From Epiperipatus broadwayi (lineage: Eukaryota; Onychophora; Udeonychophora; Euonychophora; Peripatidae): 64,000 nt of DNA. Shown piece after piece: positions 1 through 14,441 of this stretch. Made by a program: the position numbers and the translations under genes. The first letter of the stretch is position 1. Every line of letters begins with the position of its first letter. The stretch lies in assembly GCA_028023455.1 (NCBI GenBank), contig JAQFVV010006275.1, positions 1,869,279 through 1,933,278 of the forward strand. The letters are read 5' to 3'. The notes beneath the pieces were generated by a model. The model was not told where the DNA came from. It did no database searches and saw only the letters and a program-made list of their open reading frames with translations.

Positions 1-1146
1 CTAGCCCCCCTTATTACTATTTCAAATAACAAACTCATAGTATTCTTACGACTTTAATAACTTCTACTCACTAAGATTAAGTTAATAATTACATCTTAAT
101 CTTCTATTTATAATAATCTAGCTCAAATAAAATCTCAGGTTCATAAAGTTTATTCTAAGTTAATAAAAAAATACGGTAGTAAAATATGAGAAGGGATTTT
201 ATGTCATAATCTACTACACTGAAACTAATAATAATAATATTCTTCATCATTTAACTAATTCTGTATATCTTTTCTTTTCGTTATATTTTTATTACCATAA
301 TAAAATAATAAAATAATTTTATACAATCTTTTATCTTCATGTAATAATATAATTAATACGTGGTAGCATATGATAATCTGACAAACAAAAGTATGTGTGG
401 CAACTGATAGCATATAATTCAGTATACTATTGTGATAACTGATTTATGACCAATAAAACAATGTAAAATTATAATTATTTAATTAAAAGAATACCAATAA
501 ATATTTAAATTCTTAAATAATTCTCTATTTATCTTTTGTGCAAAATTATATATTTGTTTCAATTGTTGTGAATATATCGTGATTTCATGCAGTGAAGTGG
601 AGAAATAAACAATCCAGACACAAAAATTTTGAAAACAAATTTTAACAAAGTTTATTAACAACAACAAATAAAATAAACAATTTATGTACACTATTTACAG
701 TGGATATCCTTATCTTCTACTTTACATTTTATCTACTGAGTTAAAAAAAAAAAATTATAGTTTAGTTATATCTTTATTTAGACTTAAGACAAAATAAAAT
801 GTTACCATTTGGTTTCTCGGTATGGTTAACTTGTTGCAAATATATTTATTTATTTTATTAGCAAAATATTTCATCCTTAATATTATTAAACTATCTTATT
901 TTTAAAACATTCATAGGAAAACATTCTACAGAAAAACAAAATTAACTTTATAATGAGTATGGATTTCTCAAAATATTTAAAAATTTCATCTTGCAAAGTC
1001 AAAGATGTTACATAAAATATTCATCCAAAATTCAGTACTAGATTTTAATGTTTTATCACACGATGATTACTAATCATAATATATTCTTATTTAGCCTTAC
1101 TTTAGTATGATATAAGTGTAATAATCAATATATTCCTGTTATTTAA

Positions 1147-1986
1147 CCCTTTAACTGTCCAATTGTTCATTCGCTGCAGGTGGTATCACTCAAAGCTTTT
1201 AATTAGCCGATGCACAAAATAATGTATCAATTTTTCAAAAGTTATTGACCGTTTTTTTAAATATATTCACTTTAGTTTCGTTTTTAAAAAGTATATTAGT
1301 AATTTCTCACATTATAAAAATAAACGAAAGTTTGTTCAAAAATAAATTTTGATTTTTAATTTTAAAAATATTTGTTACGGTTGACATGAAAAGAAACGGC
1401 AATCATAATTTCACGTTATGATTTTTTTTCTTCCGATTTGCAATAAATAAATAATTCTTGCTAAAATCGTAACTATTTTTGTAAAATAATATTTATTTTT
1501 GACATATTATATGAAAATAATTTGTATTTTATTTGTATTTCATCAAAAAATATTTTTAAAATGCTCTAAAACATTCGTTTATCATTTTCAAAATCAGACG
1601 TGTGCTCTTCCGATCTTTTAATTTTTGGCAGCCATATAAAAATTTTAACAGCCAATAAGATTCAAGAAAAGATGATGAGAAGGCGGAGCTTTTCCATTTT
1701 CTTTTGTTTACAAAATTTCAACAGCCAATAAGATTCAAGAAAAGATGTGAAAAGGCAGTGCTTAGTTTTTGTTTGACATGAATCATCAATTAATTGATTT
1801 TTTACTTGTAAAATAATTCAATAGATGGCAGTATATTATAAAACTTTTTGCGTTCTAAAAAATGACGTTAAAACCGTAAACGTAGTCCAAAAACTAAGCA
1901 ATTTACAGCGATGTCAAATTTACTCGATTAAAACGAATATGTATCAAAAAGTGCCTCGATTAAGAACGAGTCAAACAGTCAAAAGG
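1147..1986. mobile_element. piggyBac-type nonautonomous element (MITE)
   Basis: The element is bounded by TTAA at 1143-1146 and TTAA at 1987-1990, the target duplication typical of piggyBac. The ends are inverted repeats: CCCTTTAACTGTCC on the left pairs with the reverse complement of the right end, CCTTTTGACTGTTT. The mismatches that I see over the first 20 or so positions are transitions. The other copy of repeat B lacks this 840-bp block and has an uninterrupted TTAA at 33292-33295. No transposase frame is present. An internal direct repeat (1647-1674 and 1720-1746, period 73) is visible. The interior may not be contiguous, because it contains adapter sequence. Confidence 0.8.
1594..1616 (+). 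other. Illumina TruSeq Read 2 adapter remnant
   Basis: Twenty-three consecutive bases equal the 3' end of the TruSeq Read 2 adapter; the core is CAGACGTGTGCTCTTCC followed by GATCT. This is not natural sequence. It marks a place where an untrimmed read or gap-fill was built into the assembly, so the bases on its two sides may not be neighbours in the genome. Confidence 0.93.
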
Positions 1987-4900
1987 TTAATAAACAAAAA
2001 ATATACTATGCATATTGTTTATATAATTTACATTGTACTATTGTATTTTAACAATATGCAATACTTATTTTTCTCTTAAAAATAATAATAAAGCATTTAA
2101 AAATAATTAACATTTTAAAAAAAATATCTTGTTTAGATACTCTATTCCAAAATTTATATTTCATTTCTGAAATAAATTCAAAAATATATTCTATGATTCT
2201 TTCCTTTCCTTAGGATTTATTGGACCTTCAATTTTAAGTTATAACATTCTATTCCTTCTAAGCAAATAAACCAATCTTATACAAAATGATAGCATACCTA
2301 AGCTCTAAATTATTTATCATTTCTTTTCAAAATATCTTTACCCTGAGATGCAGTTACATGAAATAAAGATAGCGAAATAGATGTATAGGATTTAAGGAAG
2401 AAAGTTAGAGTATCACTCATAACATATCTCAAAAATCATGGCACAGTGCATTACAAGAAAGAGGTATGACCTTTACCTGTCTAATAACCTCTAATACATG
2501 AATGATGTTAAAGCTATTTCTTCAGCTTTATTAGAACATCAAATATTTAAAGAAATATAAAACACTGTCCAAATAAAATGTGTACCAGTCATAGGGCTTT
2601 GTTAACTATGCTGATATCCACATAGACTAAATATTATTTCTATTCCTTATCATATCCTATTTCTTAAAAACCTCATCTTGTTTTCCTGTTCACTAAGTAC
2701 TTCCAAGCCACTATCTCAACATTATTTCTCAAGATTTTCCACATCTTACATCGATAAATAACTATCTGCATTTACAAAACAATAAATAAAATTCACTGAT
2801 AATTTTAAAACAATCTAGCTGTTCCATAAGAAAAGTCTGTCCACTTCATCATTCTGTATGCTTAATCATATATAATCTAATCAGACAATATTTGAATATC
2901 CTAACATGAACATTTTAAAAGAATCACATAATTATTTGTTATTATGTTGGATTATATCATTAATATAAAAAAAATCATTGTATGCATATTTTCAAATCAA
3001 TCCTATCTCATAATGTTTTTTAAAATGTTGTATGAAATGTGTTACATATAATTAAAAAAACTTTTACACTTCATTCTTACGATCCATAGATGATCTAAAG
3101 AAAACAAACAATATACACTATTAATTATTAATAGTCATTACCATTACCAAAATAATCTTTATCTGGTCATCATATTCAGTAGGCTTCTTCATCCACTAGA
3201 TACCGATCATTGCAAACATAAAGAAATATACATTCATACACTTTATTTTAAAATGTTCTTATAAAAAATTATGATAATATAAAATTCTAATATTAATAAA
3301 TTAATGTTTTATGTTTTCCTAATCTTATAAAAAAAAAATTTAGATTTAAACTAGGTTAATAAAATAAAAGGAATCAAAACTATAATTACATATTTTCTTG
3401 ACAATAGTTCATGATAAGTCCAAAATGTTTATTTTTTTCTCTAGAGTTTTAAAATGTTTTCCTCAAAGCGCATTAAAGTTTAAAAAATAAAAATAAATAT
3501 TAATCTATTTAGTAAAATTTATAGAAAATAATCCTTGGTTTTAGTATTTAGGACGATAATTATTAAATCATAATATTAATTAATCCCGTGAAATTTCTTC
3601 AATATTCTCTGCAGTGTATCCGATGCATCCTCCATCTAATTTAACTTTAAAAATATTCAGTAAACTTTTTTTTATAATATTTCCATGGACCCATTTTTTA
3701 TTCAACCATGTGTTCACTTTTTTATATAAGTTTTCTTCTTAATACATTTAAACATTTGTTTGGTATTTTTATATAAATCACTTTAAAAAAAAAAAAAAAA
3801 ACTTCAAGTACTTTTAAACAAATCTTTTCTAAATACATTTTAAACAATTCTAAGACTGGAGGTTTTAATATCAAAAAAACGCTTCAGTAACATATTCTCC
3901 TGGGTTCTTTCTTTAATTCTTGAAAATATTTTTTTTTAAAAATGTTACCTTCAGAAAGGATATAACATTTTACTCCTTTGATATAATATTATATAAAACG
4001 ATTCATAAGATATAATTGTCTTATTACTATTTTTAAAAAATAAATCTTGGATAAACTTATCTAAATAATAATGCGTCTCCAATTTTTTCCTTTTAAACAG
4101 AAAATAACTTTGCACTGTATCAGTATAATGTCCGTACTATGATTTTTATGCACTAGAATAGTTCTCCGGTGAAGCACTAATAAAGCTGTATCAAAATATT
4201 CCAAAAACATTTTTATATTATTAGAATTTATATTCATTTTATTCCACAGTATATCCATCTTTTCATTGTGAAGTTTAGGTCAAATTTCAGATAAAATAAT
4301 CCTGGCAAGTACTTTAAAAAACTAGCAAACAATTTTCACGAAGTTTCTAAATATATTATTTTTTTAAACTCTCTTTTGCAAAATACTTCTTAAAAATTAT
4401 CAATTAGTTTCTGCAAATAAAACTTTCTCTGGTTTCAATACATTATTAATCTCCCCTGATACCCCCTGTGCAATTCATATTTATAGTCTGTAAGAATATC
4501 TCATTTGATTGGTTGATTCTTACTTTTAGCTTGAGAACAAATTTACATATTTTCAATTTTTTACAGAATTGAATCTTTAAAATAAAAATTTATGACATAA
4601 TAACTCAAAATATTATTTAAAATACTACTTTTAAATCAATTATTACTTTATCAAAATTATTTAAACATTTAAAATAAATTTTAAAATAATTTTAATAACC
4701 TATTCCATTTATCTATTTTTATTTAAACAAAATATTTAATTTTTTTTTATTAACTGTATTTGTCTTTATTACATTATTTAAAACATTACTTATGATAGTT
4801 AACTTAATATTTATTATTATTTGCTTTCATGATAGGCAATAATTCTATCCAATTCTATAATATAACTTTTAAAATATTTTAAACTTTGTTACTTTAAATA

Positions 4901-5478
4901 CAAACAAGCATGTGTGTGAAAGTATGTAGTATACAAGTCACATGATTAATAACTGTGACAGACGATTTTTTAATCTATTTCTCTGCCCAGATTTATAAAA
5001 TTGATACACTTATTATATTTAATAATATAATTATAAAATTTGGAAGAACAATTTAGAAAATATAGAACTAGATATAACTCTCACCATCACAAAACTAATT
5101 TTTAAAATATACGATATTAATTTTGATTATTAAACATAGTTTATAAATTTAAATACTGTATAACATTTATTTATCTATACGTTTAAAACTATTAAAATTG
5201 AGCTTATTAAACATACTTTTAAATATTTATAGCTGAGTTATTTATTATGGCCAGCTTTTACAACCATATGAAATAATATCTTTAACTTTACTTAACTATT
5301 TTTAAATGATTCGCTATAATTTTATATACTACGTATTTTCTTAGCTTCAAATTGTACTTTATAACATAATTGACAAAATATAATTAACATATTAAAATAA
5401 CATATTCTAAAATTTAAAATTTTTAGTAATTGACTGAGATGAATTATTACTGACCTATAGAAAAGGGCACAATATATA

Positions 5479-8400
5479 CAAAAATTGTTTATTAGTTGAT
5501 AGATAGTAGTTATAAGGTAAAAAAAAGATATATAAAAGAATGTATAATGGATGTATATATATTAATATGGTCAATAGTGAGATAAAATAGGAAGGGAAAT
5601 TGTCAATGTTAGAAAATAATAAGCTGCAATAAATATGGATGAATATGTATTTATAGTATAAGAGGGGAGGTGTTTTTTGAGAATTAAATAGTAGGTATAA
5701 GAAAGAAAAAGATCAATAAGAAAATGTATAATGGATGTTTACATATGTGTAAATTTATAAAAATATTTTTTATTTTTTCATGGGTTTATTTCTACTGCTG
5801 ACTACTAGAAAGTGTATAAAGCTGTATAAAGTTTATTGTCATATGATTAATTTTAAAAATGGCATCTTGAAAAGATTCATTTGTGAATAAAATATTATTT
5901 TGTGTTACTGTATAATGTGATTGATTAAATGCATATAATAATGGATAAGAGATATAGATGTACATAAAGAATGCTTATAATATTGTAATTATTATCACTT
6001 CCTAATGGATTTAGATGGTGCATTTGTAACTGATTGAAAGTTTTGAGAAGTGCAAAGAATCAGCAGATCACCAGAAAAGAAATACAATTAATAAGCATAA
6101 CATCATTAGCATATAATCATCAATAGTCATCATTTATGACTGTATTTATATATAAATGCTAATAATATTAAAATGAAGCATATGTTAAATTATGGAATCA
6201 TTATAACATTGCTGAATACCACCAATGCTTAGGAACATCTATTACCATGAATGTAAAATTCACAATCATCATCATGAAACATAAATAAAGTCTGTAGACT
6301 TTGAAGGTGACCTTCACCACTTTAATGCCATCTAAATATTTTAAGATGTTAACACACATAGCTCACAAAAAGGATTATGCTAATTCTATACAAGCAAGAG
6401 TAGAAACCCAAAATACCTCATCTATTAACTTAAAACAATGATTAATAAATTTACTAATTAGTATTATTAATAAAAAAGTTAACTGTTTGATAAATATTCT
6501 ACAATATAAATAGATCAATTCTGTGTTTGGTTTATGCATAGATATTAAATAGTCCATATATTAGGAGTGGAAACCAAACTCATAACATAATCTACCTTGT
6601 GGTTTGCAAGTATAAATTATAAATAGTTTTATAGAGAGCATATATTTCACACATTAATGTATAGTAATATAAAATATTCCAATTTATTAATTGTTCCTTG
6701 CCTTAAATCAATAGGTTAATGTATAAAAGTAAATAAATTTACATATTATATATCAGGGGTAACCAACCTTTTAGTATTTCTGTTCCAAATGGGAAAAGAA
6801 GAGTTGTCTTGGATTACAACATTAAATATATAAATATTATGAAAAGCTGATAAGCAAAAAAAAAAAAAGATCTGTGCATAATTTTCATGATAACCACTAA
6901 AAGTCTTTAAAATAAGAATTCTAATTATGCAGTAATCTATTTCAAGAGTCTTTTAAAATTGTCAAGCAGGTTTTAAGTTTGTGATCACTAATTCAGAAAA
7001 TGTACACATCTAAGTAATAGAATATCATTGATGTTTATATATATATTGTAACCTAGTGTTATTGACACTTGGTCTATTTAGCATCGTTTCCACAGGAAAA
7101 CAATGCTATCTTTTTCTAGAAAATAAAAAATTAAAATAGTAATAATATTAAGTGATTAATAAAATAGGCTATTACTCACTTTAACATGTTTTAAGCCAAT
7201 AACTAATAAATTTAGTAATTTAATGTCATTTTGAAAGAGAGCATAAATAGTTTAATTAAAAATATTAACCATAAGAGCAATTTAATATAGTATGAAAGCA
7301 CAAATTATAAACAGTAATTGAGTTAGATGGACAGGGGAGGAATAGATGAGTATCTTATCATAATACAATAGCTTCTGGTAATTTTTTTAAAATTATTTAG
7401 ATAATAGTGTATACAGAAATATACAACACAAATAAATCTTGTTAATTAAGTGTATTTATTATTTTTCATTATTTGTCAAATTACCTTGTAATCTATTTAA
7501 ATCATACAGAAATATATAACTGTAATAAGTTTTTTTTTTCCCCTTTCTTTTGTTTATGTATAATTAAATGAATTTTTCTCTGTAAGAGGTCGCTAAAATA
7601 AAACAAGACCGCCAAAAACTGGAGAAAAAGTTTTAGTCTGCTATTTAGTCTTCAAGAAGGAGTGAGTACTGAAATTCGGTAACAAAATTTTTTATATTTT
7701 TTATTGCAGAAATAAATATCAGTCCATTAAATGTTTGATAATATCATGTTTGGCTAATCTTAATTGATAGGATATTCTGCTTTTCTATGTCCATCGACCT
7801 ATTATAAAGTTTTTATACTAAAAGATTATACTATCGTGTGCTAAAGTTTAAAATGACCGTATTGACTACAGTAATCACTGAAAGCGTCATTATGTTTAAA
7901 GTAAATAATATAAATAATTTCCAGCAAATAAACAATTATTTATTAACTTTACCTTATTTGATAATTTTTTCTTGGTATAAAAGAAAAATTTATAATTTAA
8001 AAGACATATTATAAAAGCTAAGGAAAGTTAACTATAAAATTTCGCGCTCTTTTTAACTGACATTGTCTGCATTTAAAAATAATGAAAGCTCCTCACATTA
8101 AAATATAATTTATTCAATGAAAATTATCTAGAAATAATATGAATGATAAAGGATATTTACTTATGCACCTGCATAATTTTAAAAAGGAAAATATAAATTT
8201 TCTCAAGGCAAGTATTGAAAATTTTGTATGCGTGCATATTACGGAAATTCATTATTAAAGAAGACTTATAATTCCTAGAGTAGGAATAAAAACTAACCAA
8301 TAAGTGACTTAATTATAACTTTAAAATAATATGTTATATTATATCTCAACTAGAGTCCGTAAAATTCTATCTACGTAAGTCAGCTGCAGCCCTTATAATT

Positions 8401-11400
8401 ATAATATTTCCTAAAAGTCGCGCATTAGTTTATTCTTAAACCAGCTAGCTAAATAAAATGGTACGTATCGCCAATATTAAAAAGGAAAAGAATTGTATAT
8501 ATGTGATCGTCAAGCGTCAAAATATTCGTCATGTTAAGTTATGTATTGTCTTTCTTGGATCCCAAAATTATATAAGTTAATTCAAAGAAGAATTAATATC
8601 CAACGCTATTATGTTTTCTTTGCTTAATTATTAAATGCGCCAGAATGGATGCAACTTTCATAGAAATGATATAATAAAATGTGTTTCTTGTTTTAAAATT
8701 TTGCTTCGTGAACTACGAAAGGATCAAATTCTTCATCTAAATAAAGTGCCCAACGGAAAAACATTTTTCTAGAAAGATAATAAACACTTGTTAAGTAATA
8801 TTTTTTATTTGAAAAATTATGTATATTTTTTTTTATCAACAGGTTAAAAGATGTATATTCAAGTAGTATTTAAATGACCTTGTAATCATAAAGGTATGTT
8901 TTCTTTTAATTATATTAGGTTAAATTTATATTTGACATGGAAAATATTTTTATAAAATGTGTTTACTTATGATAGGCAATTATGGGTATAAATTTATATG
9001 TTAAATGCGTAAAAGTGGAAAAGTTTAGTTACTTAATAGATAAAATATCTAGTTAAAATTATCAGAAGTAATTAAAAAGAAGTGCTATACAGAATCTTAT
9101 TTATTTAAAGTTTAAACAAATTTATACTATGTTAATTGCGGAATTTATTCCCAATTATTTTTTTTTATTAACGCATTCACTTAATTTAGTTCAAAATACT
9201 ATATAACCAATTACTTGTTGAATGTTTCTTTGGCAAAAGTGAAAATTATTATGTTTATTTTGTATTATCCATTGATTACAGACGTTGATTTAAGTATACC
9301 CCGGAATATAAATTTTGTGTAATTAGTGTATTTGCTTGTCTTGCCCTGAATAGCATCAGTATATGATTAATATTCACATTAGTAATAATTGTATGTATTT
9401 ATTTTGAGGGATGGAAAATAATCTCCCCAAAAGCTTTATTTTTCATGAGGGGAATAAATAAATCTAGAATTCGGGTATGGTTATAACCCAAGCGATCGCT
9501 TCCCAGAGCCAGGACGATCAGCCATTTATACCGTATTTAGTTTATTTCGTTCGGTAAAATCCCATGAGAGGATTATATTGGTGTGTGTTCCTATTAGGCC
9601 CAGGTAAGAGACAAGGACCCACCAAACTATTTTAATATAGTCGTTAACTCTTCGTATCTACGGTATTATTCCCTTTTCCTCCTGAGAAAATAGAGATAAT
9701 TCCACCATGGAAGGTGTAGAATATTGTGTTTTATTTAAAAAGTTATGGCAGGATAACGGGTATACTGGAGGTAAATTCCTTACGATCCATTTAGTAAAAA
9801 TAGAGTGCTAGTATATGTGATCAATGTCTGGATTGTGCGTCGGAATAGTGCGGGTAATCCACACATAAGTCAATGGAGAGAATAAGTTTAAATTTGCGTG
9901 ATTTATAAATTTTTATTTGCCAAAGGAGGGTTCAAATACTAAGTTTAATTCAGGTTAATTATTAAGTAGCACTCACAATATAACTTATACGTAGGAAACA
10001 ATGTGTATAACAACTTCAGTTGTTATTCAGGTAAATATTAAAATAATAAGTGTAATTTCTGATAAATCTCCCATAAATTATAATAAGTTATCTAAATAAA
10101 AACTGTCATTTAGTTAAAGATACGATGATAATAATCGTTTGTACGCATTGCCTAGAATCCAATTATTTTTATTTTAAAACAAATAGTCAAAATAAAGTTA
10201 AGCAGCCGTTCATATAAGATACACTAAACTGATAAGTTAGTGTATCGACAATAATATTTAATTTGTTATAATTAATCTGAGTCAATGTATAACAAAGATG
10301 AAGAAGTAGTTCGAAGCTAAGTCTAAAAGCATAGACTAATTATTATTAGTTATTATTTTGTTTTATCCATATGGGATCAACTAAAGTGTAAATTTTTGTT
10401 TATTATGTTAATCCTAAGGGATTGTTTTTGTTAAATTGTAAGAATAAATTGGAATATTGTTCAAATTTAATAATAAATATAGTCTTATTAAAAGCTGTTT
10501 TGAGTCATTTTTCTTGTGTGATTAATAAAAATGTATCTGCATAATACTTGCAATACTTTCTTGAGTCCAAAATTATTTATGAAATCTCAAAATAAATACA
10601 CTAGATAGACAATTTTAAGCAGATCAGAATATTTCATTCTATTTTTAATTTAATAAGAATTATTTATGGAATTGAAACTTCAGACCAAAACATTTTATTT
10701 TATATGTGTGTAAAATCACTTTATTCCCAAACTAATATATTTGATTGCATATTGTTTCATACACATTTAAGTGAAATTTCTAAGTATTAAATCTTAGTTA
10801 ATTATTGTGTTGTCATGGGTGAGGGAAGGACACAAAAGCACCCTTGTCGTTTCATCATTCCAACTGAGATTCTGGATTATAAATTGGCAGTATTATTCAA
10901 AATTATGCGTTGTCATTGAATAGGGTCATCATCTCGGTAAATATTATAGTAGTTGATATGTGGATGAAGACACCTGGAATTTAAATAAGTTAAATGTTTT
11001 CTATAGCCAACCAGAATGTCAGCTCTATTGGACAACACAATACTGCCGAGCATTTTAGTAAATATAACAGAGAACCCTGAGATTAGTGTCAGTATTATAA
11101 GTGCTCTTAAAGAGAGAATAGATTCAGTAGGATTAATATTACAAGTGTGGCATGGTTAAAGAGATGGAAACTTTTAATTGTATAATAATAAAATATTGAG
11201 AGCATATGGGCAAATTGCTGAATGTTGTATTTTAGTCAGTAATATTAACAATGAAATAAAATCATCATCATTGTCGAACAGTGCAAGTACTTATAGCTCA
11301 GAGAATGTGTTTTGGATAGAGAGAGAATGTTAGTTTATTCTAAATTGTTTTATTAAATCTATTTTATTAATGATAATTATTTTCTTTATTCTATCTCTGT

Positions 11401-11776
11401 CTGAACTGCATATCTCTGTAGCCGAATTATATAACTAACCTAACGAAGAGCTATAAAATATCATAGTAGATAATAGAGGGATTGGCGATCCCGTCCGATT
11501 TAGTTTATTAGGTTAGAATATATATATATTTCAATTATAAAAGTGAAAGAGGGAAATATAAAACTAATTGGATATTTGACATTGTATTTGACTGTGTGGA
11601 TATGTTTATTTTAATCACATATGTGACATGTAATCACAAAAAATCTCATAATGTTTTAAATAAATTTAGAGACTTGGATAAGACCACATTCGAGTCATTT
11701 TGGGTCATATGGTCTCAGACAGCAGATTGCACACTCATATTTTATATATATATTATAACGGTTGGATTGAGCTCAG
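5479..11776. other. A+T-rich noncoding stretch, mostly unclassified
   Basis: No open frame longer than about 66 codons and no splice-bounded coding segment that I can support. A possible hAT end sits at 6754. 9421-9870 is visibly richer in G+C than its surroundings but has no frame and no recognised motif. The rest is low-complexity A+T with scattered short A and T runs. It may contain old repeat copies too diverged to see by eye. Confidence 0.5.
6754..6990. mobile_element. Possible degenerate hAT-type MITE
   Basis: It begins CAGGGGTAACCAACCTTTTAG, the usual style of hAT/Charlie termini. About 235 bases later the sequence runs through GGTTTTAAG to GTGATCACTAA, which resembles the opposite terminus after decay. 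No 8-bp target duplication is visible, so this rests on terminal resemblance only. Confidence 0.3.
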
Positions 11777-14260
11777 AACAGCAAAATCACCACTAGAATA
11801 ATTTATACCACCACAACTCATTCCAATACCACATAATACTTCATTTTAATTGGCTCAGTGATCAGGGAGAAGTAAAGACTCTTAGAATTATATTACAAAT
11901 ATATGACCTCCTTGTGGCAAATAATACACCCAATGCAATATATAGGTAAAATTACAGACACTTTTTTAGTAATACATTACAAACAAAAGAAATGGATACT
12001 GCTTAATTTGTCACTAGACTCATTGGGGATAGTGGAAATTACATTAATTGATGATTATATGTGTCAAGAGTTTCAACATATTATATATATGTCAACAGAT
12101 GGCGTTCTACCAAAAACACCGTCAAGCGTTTGTTTACATAAACGTCAGAGCATGCATTCGCTACCTCTAACTTTAATTCCACTTTCAGATCAGTGACTGA
12201 CGATAGCAAATAGCTTGAAATCATGATCTGAAAGTGAAATTAAAGTTAGAGGTAATGAATGCATGCTCTGACATTTATGTAAACAAACGCTTGACGGTGT
12301 TTTTGGTAGAACGCCATCTGTTGACATAAATACAAGCATTAGCAAGTTTTTAACTTGTTTTTTGTTTTTCATATATATATAAGGGACTATATGACATTTA
12401 ATTTGTGATTGTACATATACAAGGAATTTCAATACACACAAAAATATATTTTGGGTGGTAGATTTGATGATTTGTAGGGCAGATATGCCTTAAGCAGGTA
12501 CATGACAATAAATAAAAAATATGGTTAAAATAGATGATCACACAGCTATTATGATCATGGCCCATAAATGCTGAAATATCAGGTTTTAATATACATAAGA
12601 GGGCAGTACTGGGTTTCTACAGTAATAAACAGTCCAATGACAAGTAATTGGAATATGCTTGCCTCTGCGAGACCATATCCAGGTCTCTTAAATAAATGCT
12701 TCATGGTAGGAAGGAATGGGCATTTACCCCATAATCATCAATAATTCTCACCAACAGGCAGGAATGATCGACTGCCAAATTAATAATATAAAAATGAAGG
12801 TCCTCCACGTCTTGAAGTAAGAGAAATCCTGCATTTGCATAGACCATATTCAAAACAGACTTGGCAAATTAATTTTCTTCAAAGCAGGTAAATGCATCTG
12901 CTGGAGGAATGCCATACAATAAACATGAAGTTAGACAACTGAGAAATAACAATTTATAAACAATAATGAATGTTTGGCCTAAACAGTTATTATATATATA
13001 AAATTCTGCCAATAAAATTATACCCTGCTTAATTAGAGATCTGCCCCATAGGTCTACAGATATAAGGAAATATTGAAATGGTAACATATTAAATTGTGTT
13101 GAAAATTTTATAGAATTAAACTATTGTAAACACAAAACAAAGTTTTAATTTTTAACTTCAAACGTGAAATTTTATTTTAAAACTGAAAGTTGCTTATAAA
13201 TCACCTGTATGCAGTATACATATATACTTGTCATTTCCCAAAACAGAAAATAAAGTTTTAATTTTTATCTTCTTAACACTCTATTTTAATTTTAAAATTG
13301 ACAGTTGTTTATAAACCATTCATAATTGTGTTAATGGTTAAATGAAATCTTTGGAAATAACAGCTTAAATAGCTAATTTTGAAATAATAAATAGAATTAA
13401 AAAACAACTTAGAATCAATGAGAGAAGGGATTTAAATGTTTTGCTTGACAGCATTACTGGATTGTTAAATATTTAGTCATTGAAATATATTTACTAATTT
13501 TACCTCCTTCATCAGATGATAAAATACTATGTTGAACTTACCAGTCTGGTTCATAGGTCTTCTGTAATAGTGTTCTTGGATATTGGCTGGTCACTCAGTG
13601 GCATTATATACTGGGGGCTTTCTCTTGATGGCAATAGCATAGCATGTCAGCAACTTGGATCATCAATTGTAGGTAGGGACTTAACAGCATCACATTTCAT
13701 AAGTACAGTGGTGACTACATAATCATGCTCCTCGGAGTTGGTCAGAGAAATTGACATGCTTTTCTCACGGGTCATAGCATGATGCAATGTATAACAGCTT
13801 AGAAAAACTTTACAAGAACTAAAACTTTTTCTTCTATTCCCCTATATATATATATCCCTCAAAACACAAACATCCAAACATTTTCAAATTGATTAATTAA
13901 TTTTAAAACTTCTTACTGATTGTAATCTTGATCTAGTTTAATTTAAAAATTTTACTAATTGTATTTTTCTTAATTAAATTCCAAATATCTTTGGTTTTAT
14001 CTAATCCCCATAGTAATTATACATTTTTGATACCTTTTATTGTAATGATAATGATGCACTAAAATATAAATTCCAGAATTATATTTTAATTGATACATTA
14101 TTTTGATCATCAGTTGATTTTAATTAATTAGTTAAATTTTCTTTGCTGACTTGAACCTCCCCTTATTCCAACATAACATTAAATTTCATAATAAAATTAA
14201 ATTTCTTTTAATATACTATTTTTTAAAACATGCCTAGTATTATAACTTTATAGCAACAAT
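11777..14260 (+). repeat. Repeat family A, copy A1
   Basis: 11777-12085 matches 29639-29904, and 12371-14260 matches 34661-37580, both in direct orientation and with many short shared blocks. The two halves flank an (AT)n tract in both copies. Net unit length without inserts is about 2.2 kb. No shared protein-coding frame is seen. In the second copy the right edge ends in CA (about 37576) and a TGTCAACAG lies near the left edge, so an LTR is possible; the A1 left edge lacks that TG. The family is unclassified. Confidence 0.75.
12088..12328. mobile_element. Hairpin (foldback) element with ~105-bp inverted arms
   Basis: The left arm 12088-12195 is repeated in inverted orientation at about 12220-12328, with a loop of about 25-30 bases. 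The arms begin TATGTCAACAGATGGCG and differ at only a few positions. The outermost TA on each side suits a Tc1/mariner-type MITE that duplicates TA. The two convergent frames across this block (11903-12196 plus, 12190-12441 minus) encode the same peptide because the DNA is palindromic, so they are not genes. Confidence 0.65.
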
Positions 14261-14441
14261 ATATTCATGAAGCACATGTATATATGCATGCATATATATG
14301 AATGCTTTATATCCCCACAGTCAGAGGTAAGACAAACAAAAAAGAGAAAGAAAAGACTCCCTTTGCCTATATAGTCAATAATTATTAAAGTGAAATAATG
14401 TTAGTATTATATATCAAACTTAATTTATTACATATATATAT
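14261..14441. other. Short spacer ending in (AT)n insertion site
   Basis: A+T-rich DNA with no recognisable feature. It ends in an alternating AT run (14432-14441) that is the left flank and target site of the LTR element. The run resumes at 25760. Confidence 0.5.

Larger units (their letters stand above)
1..5478 (-). repeat. Repeat family B, copy B1 (truncated by window edge)
   Basis: This is the reverse complement of 29990-34366 or so, followed along its whole length by matching landmarks. The poly-C start (about 4-11) matches the G-run near 34358. The words around 640-710 match 33690-33780. The block at 2150-2370 matches 32920-33130. The block at 4905-4990 matches 30480-30540. The end at 5455-5478 matches 29986-30010. 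Identity is moderate, with many small indels, so the copies are old. No long open frame is shared, so it is noncoding. The length excess over B2 is mainly the MITE at 1147-1986. The outer end, equivalent to 34367-34638, lies off the window. Confidence 0.8.

Noticed and set aside
1825-2079. 84-codon plus-strand ORF
   Set aside because: It spans the right end of the piggyBac MITE and its TTAA boundary and is absent from B2, so it is chance.
11903-12441. Two convergent ORFs with the same peptide
   Set aside because: They are translations of the two arms of a palindromic element, with no independent coding evidence.
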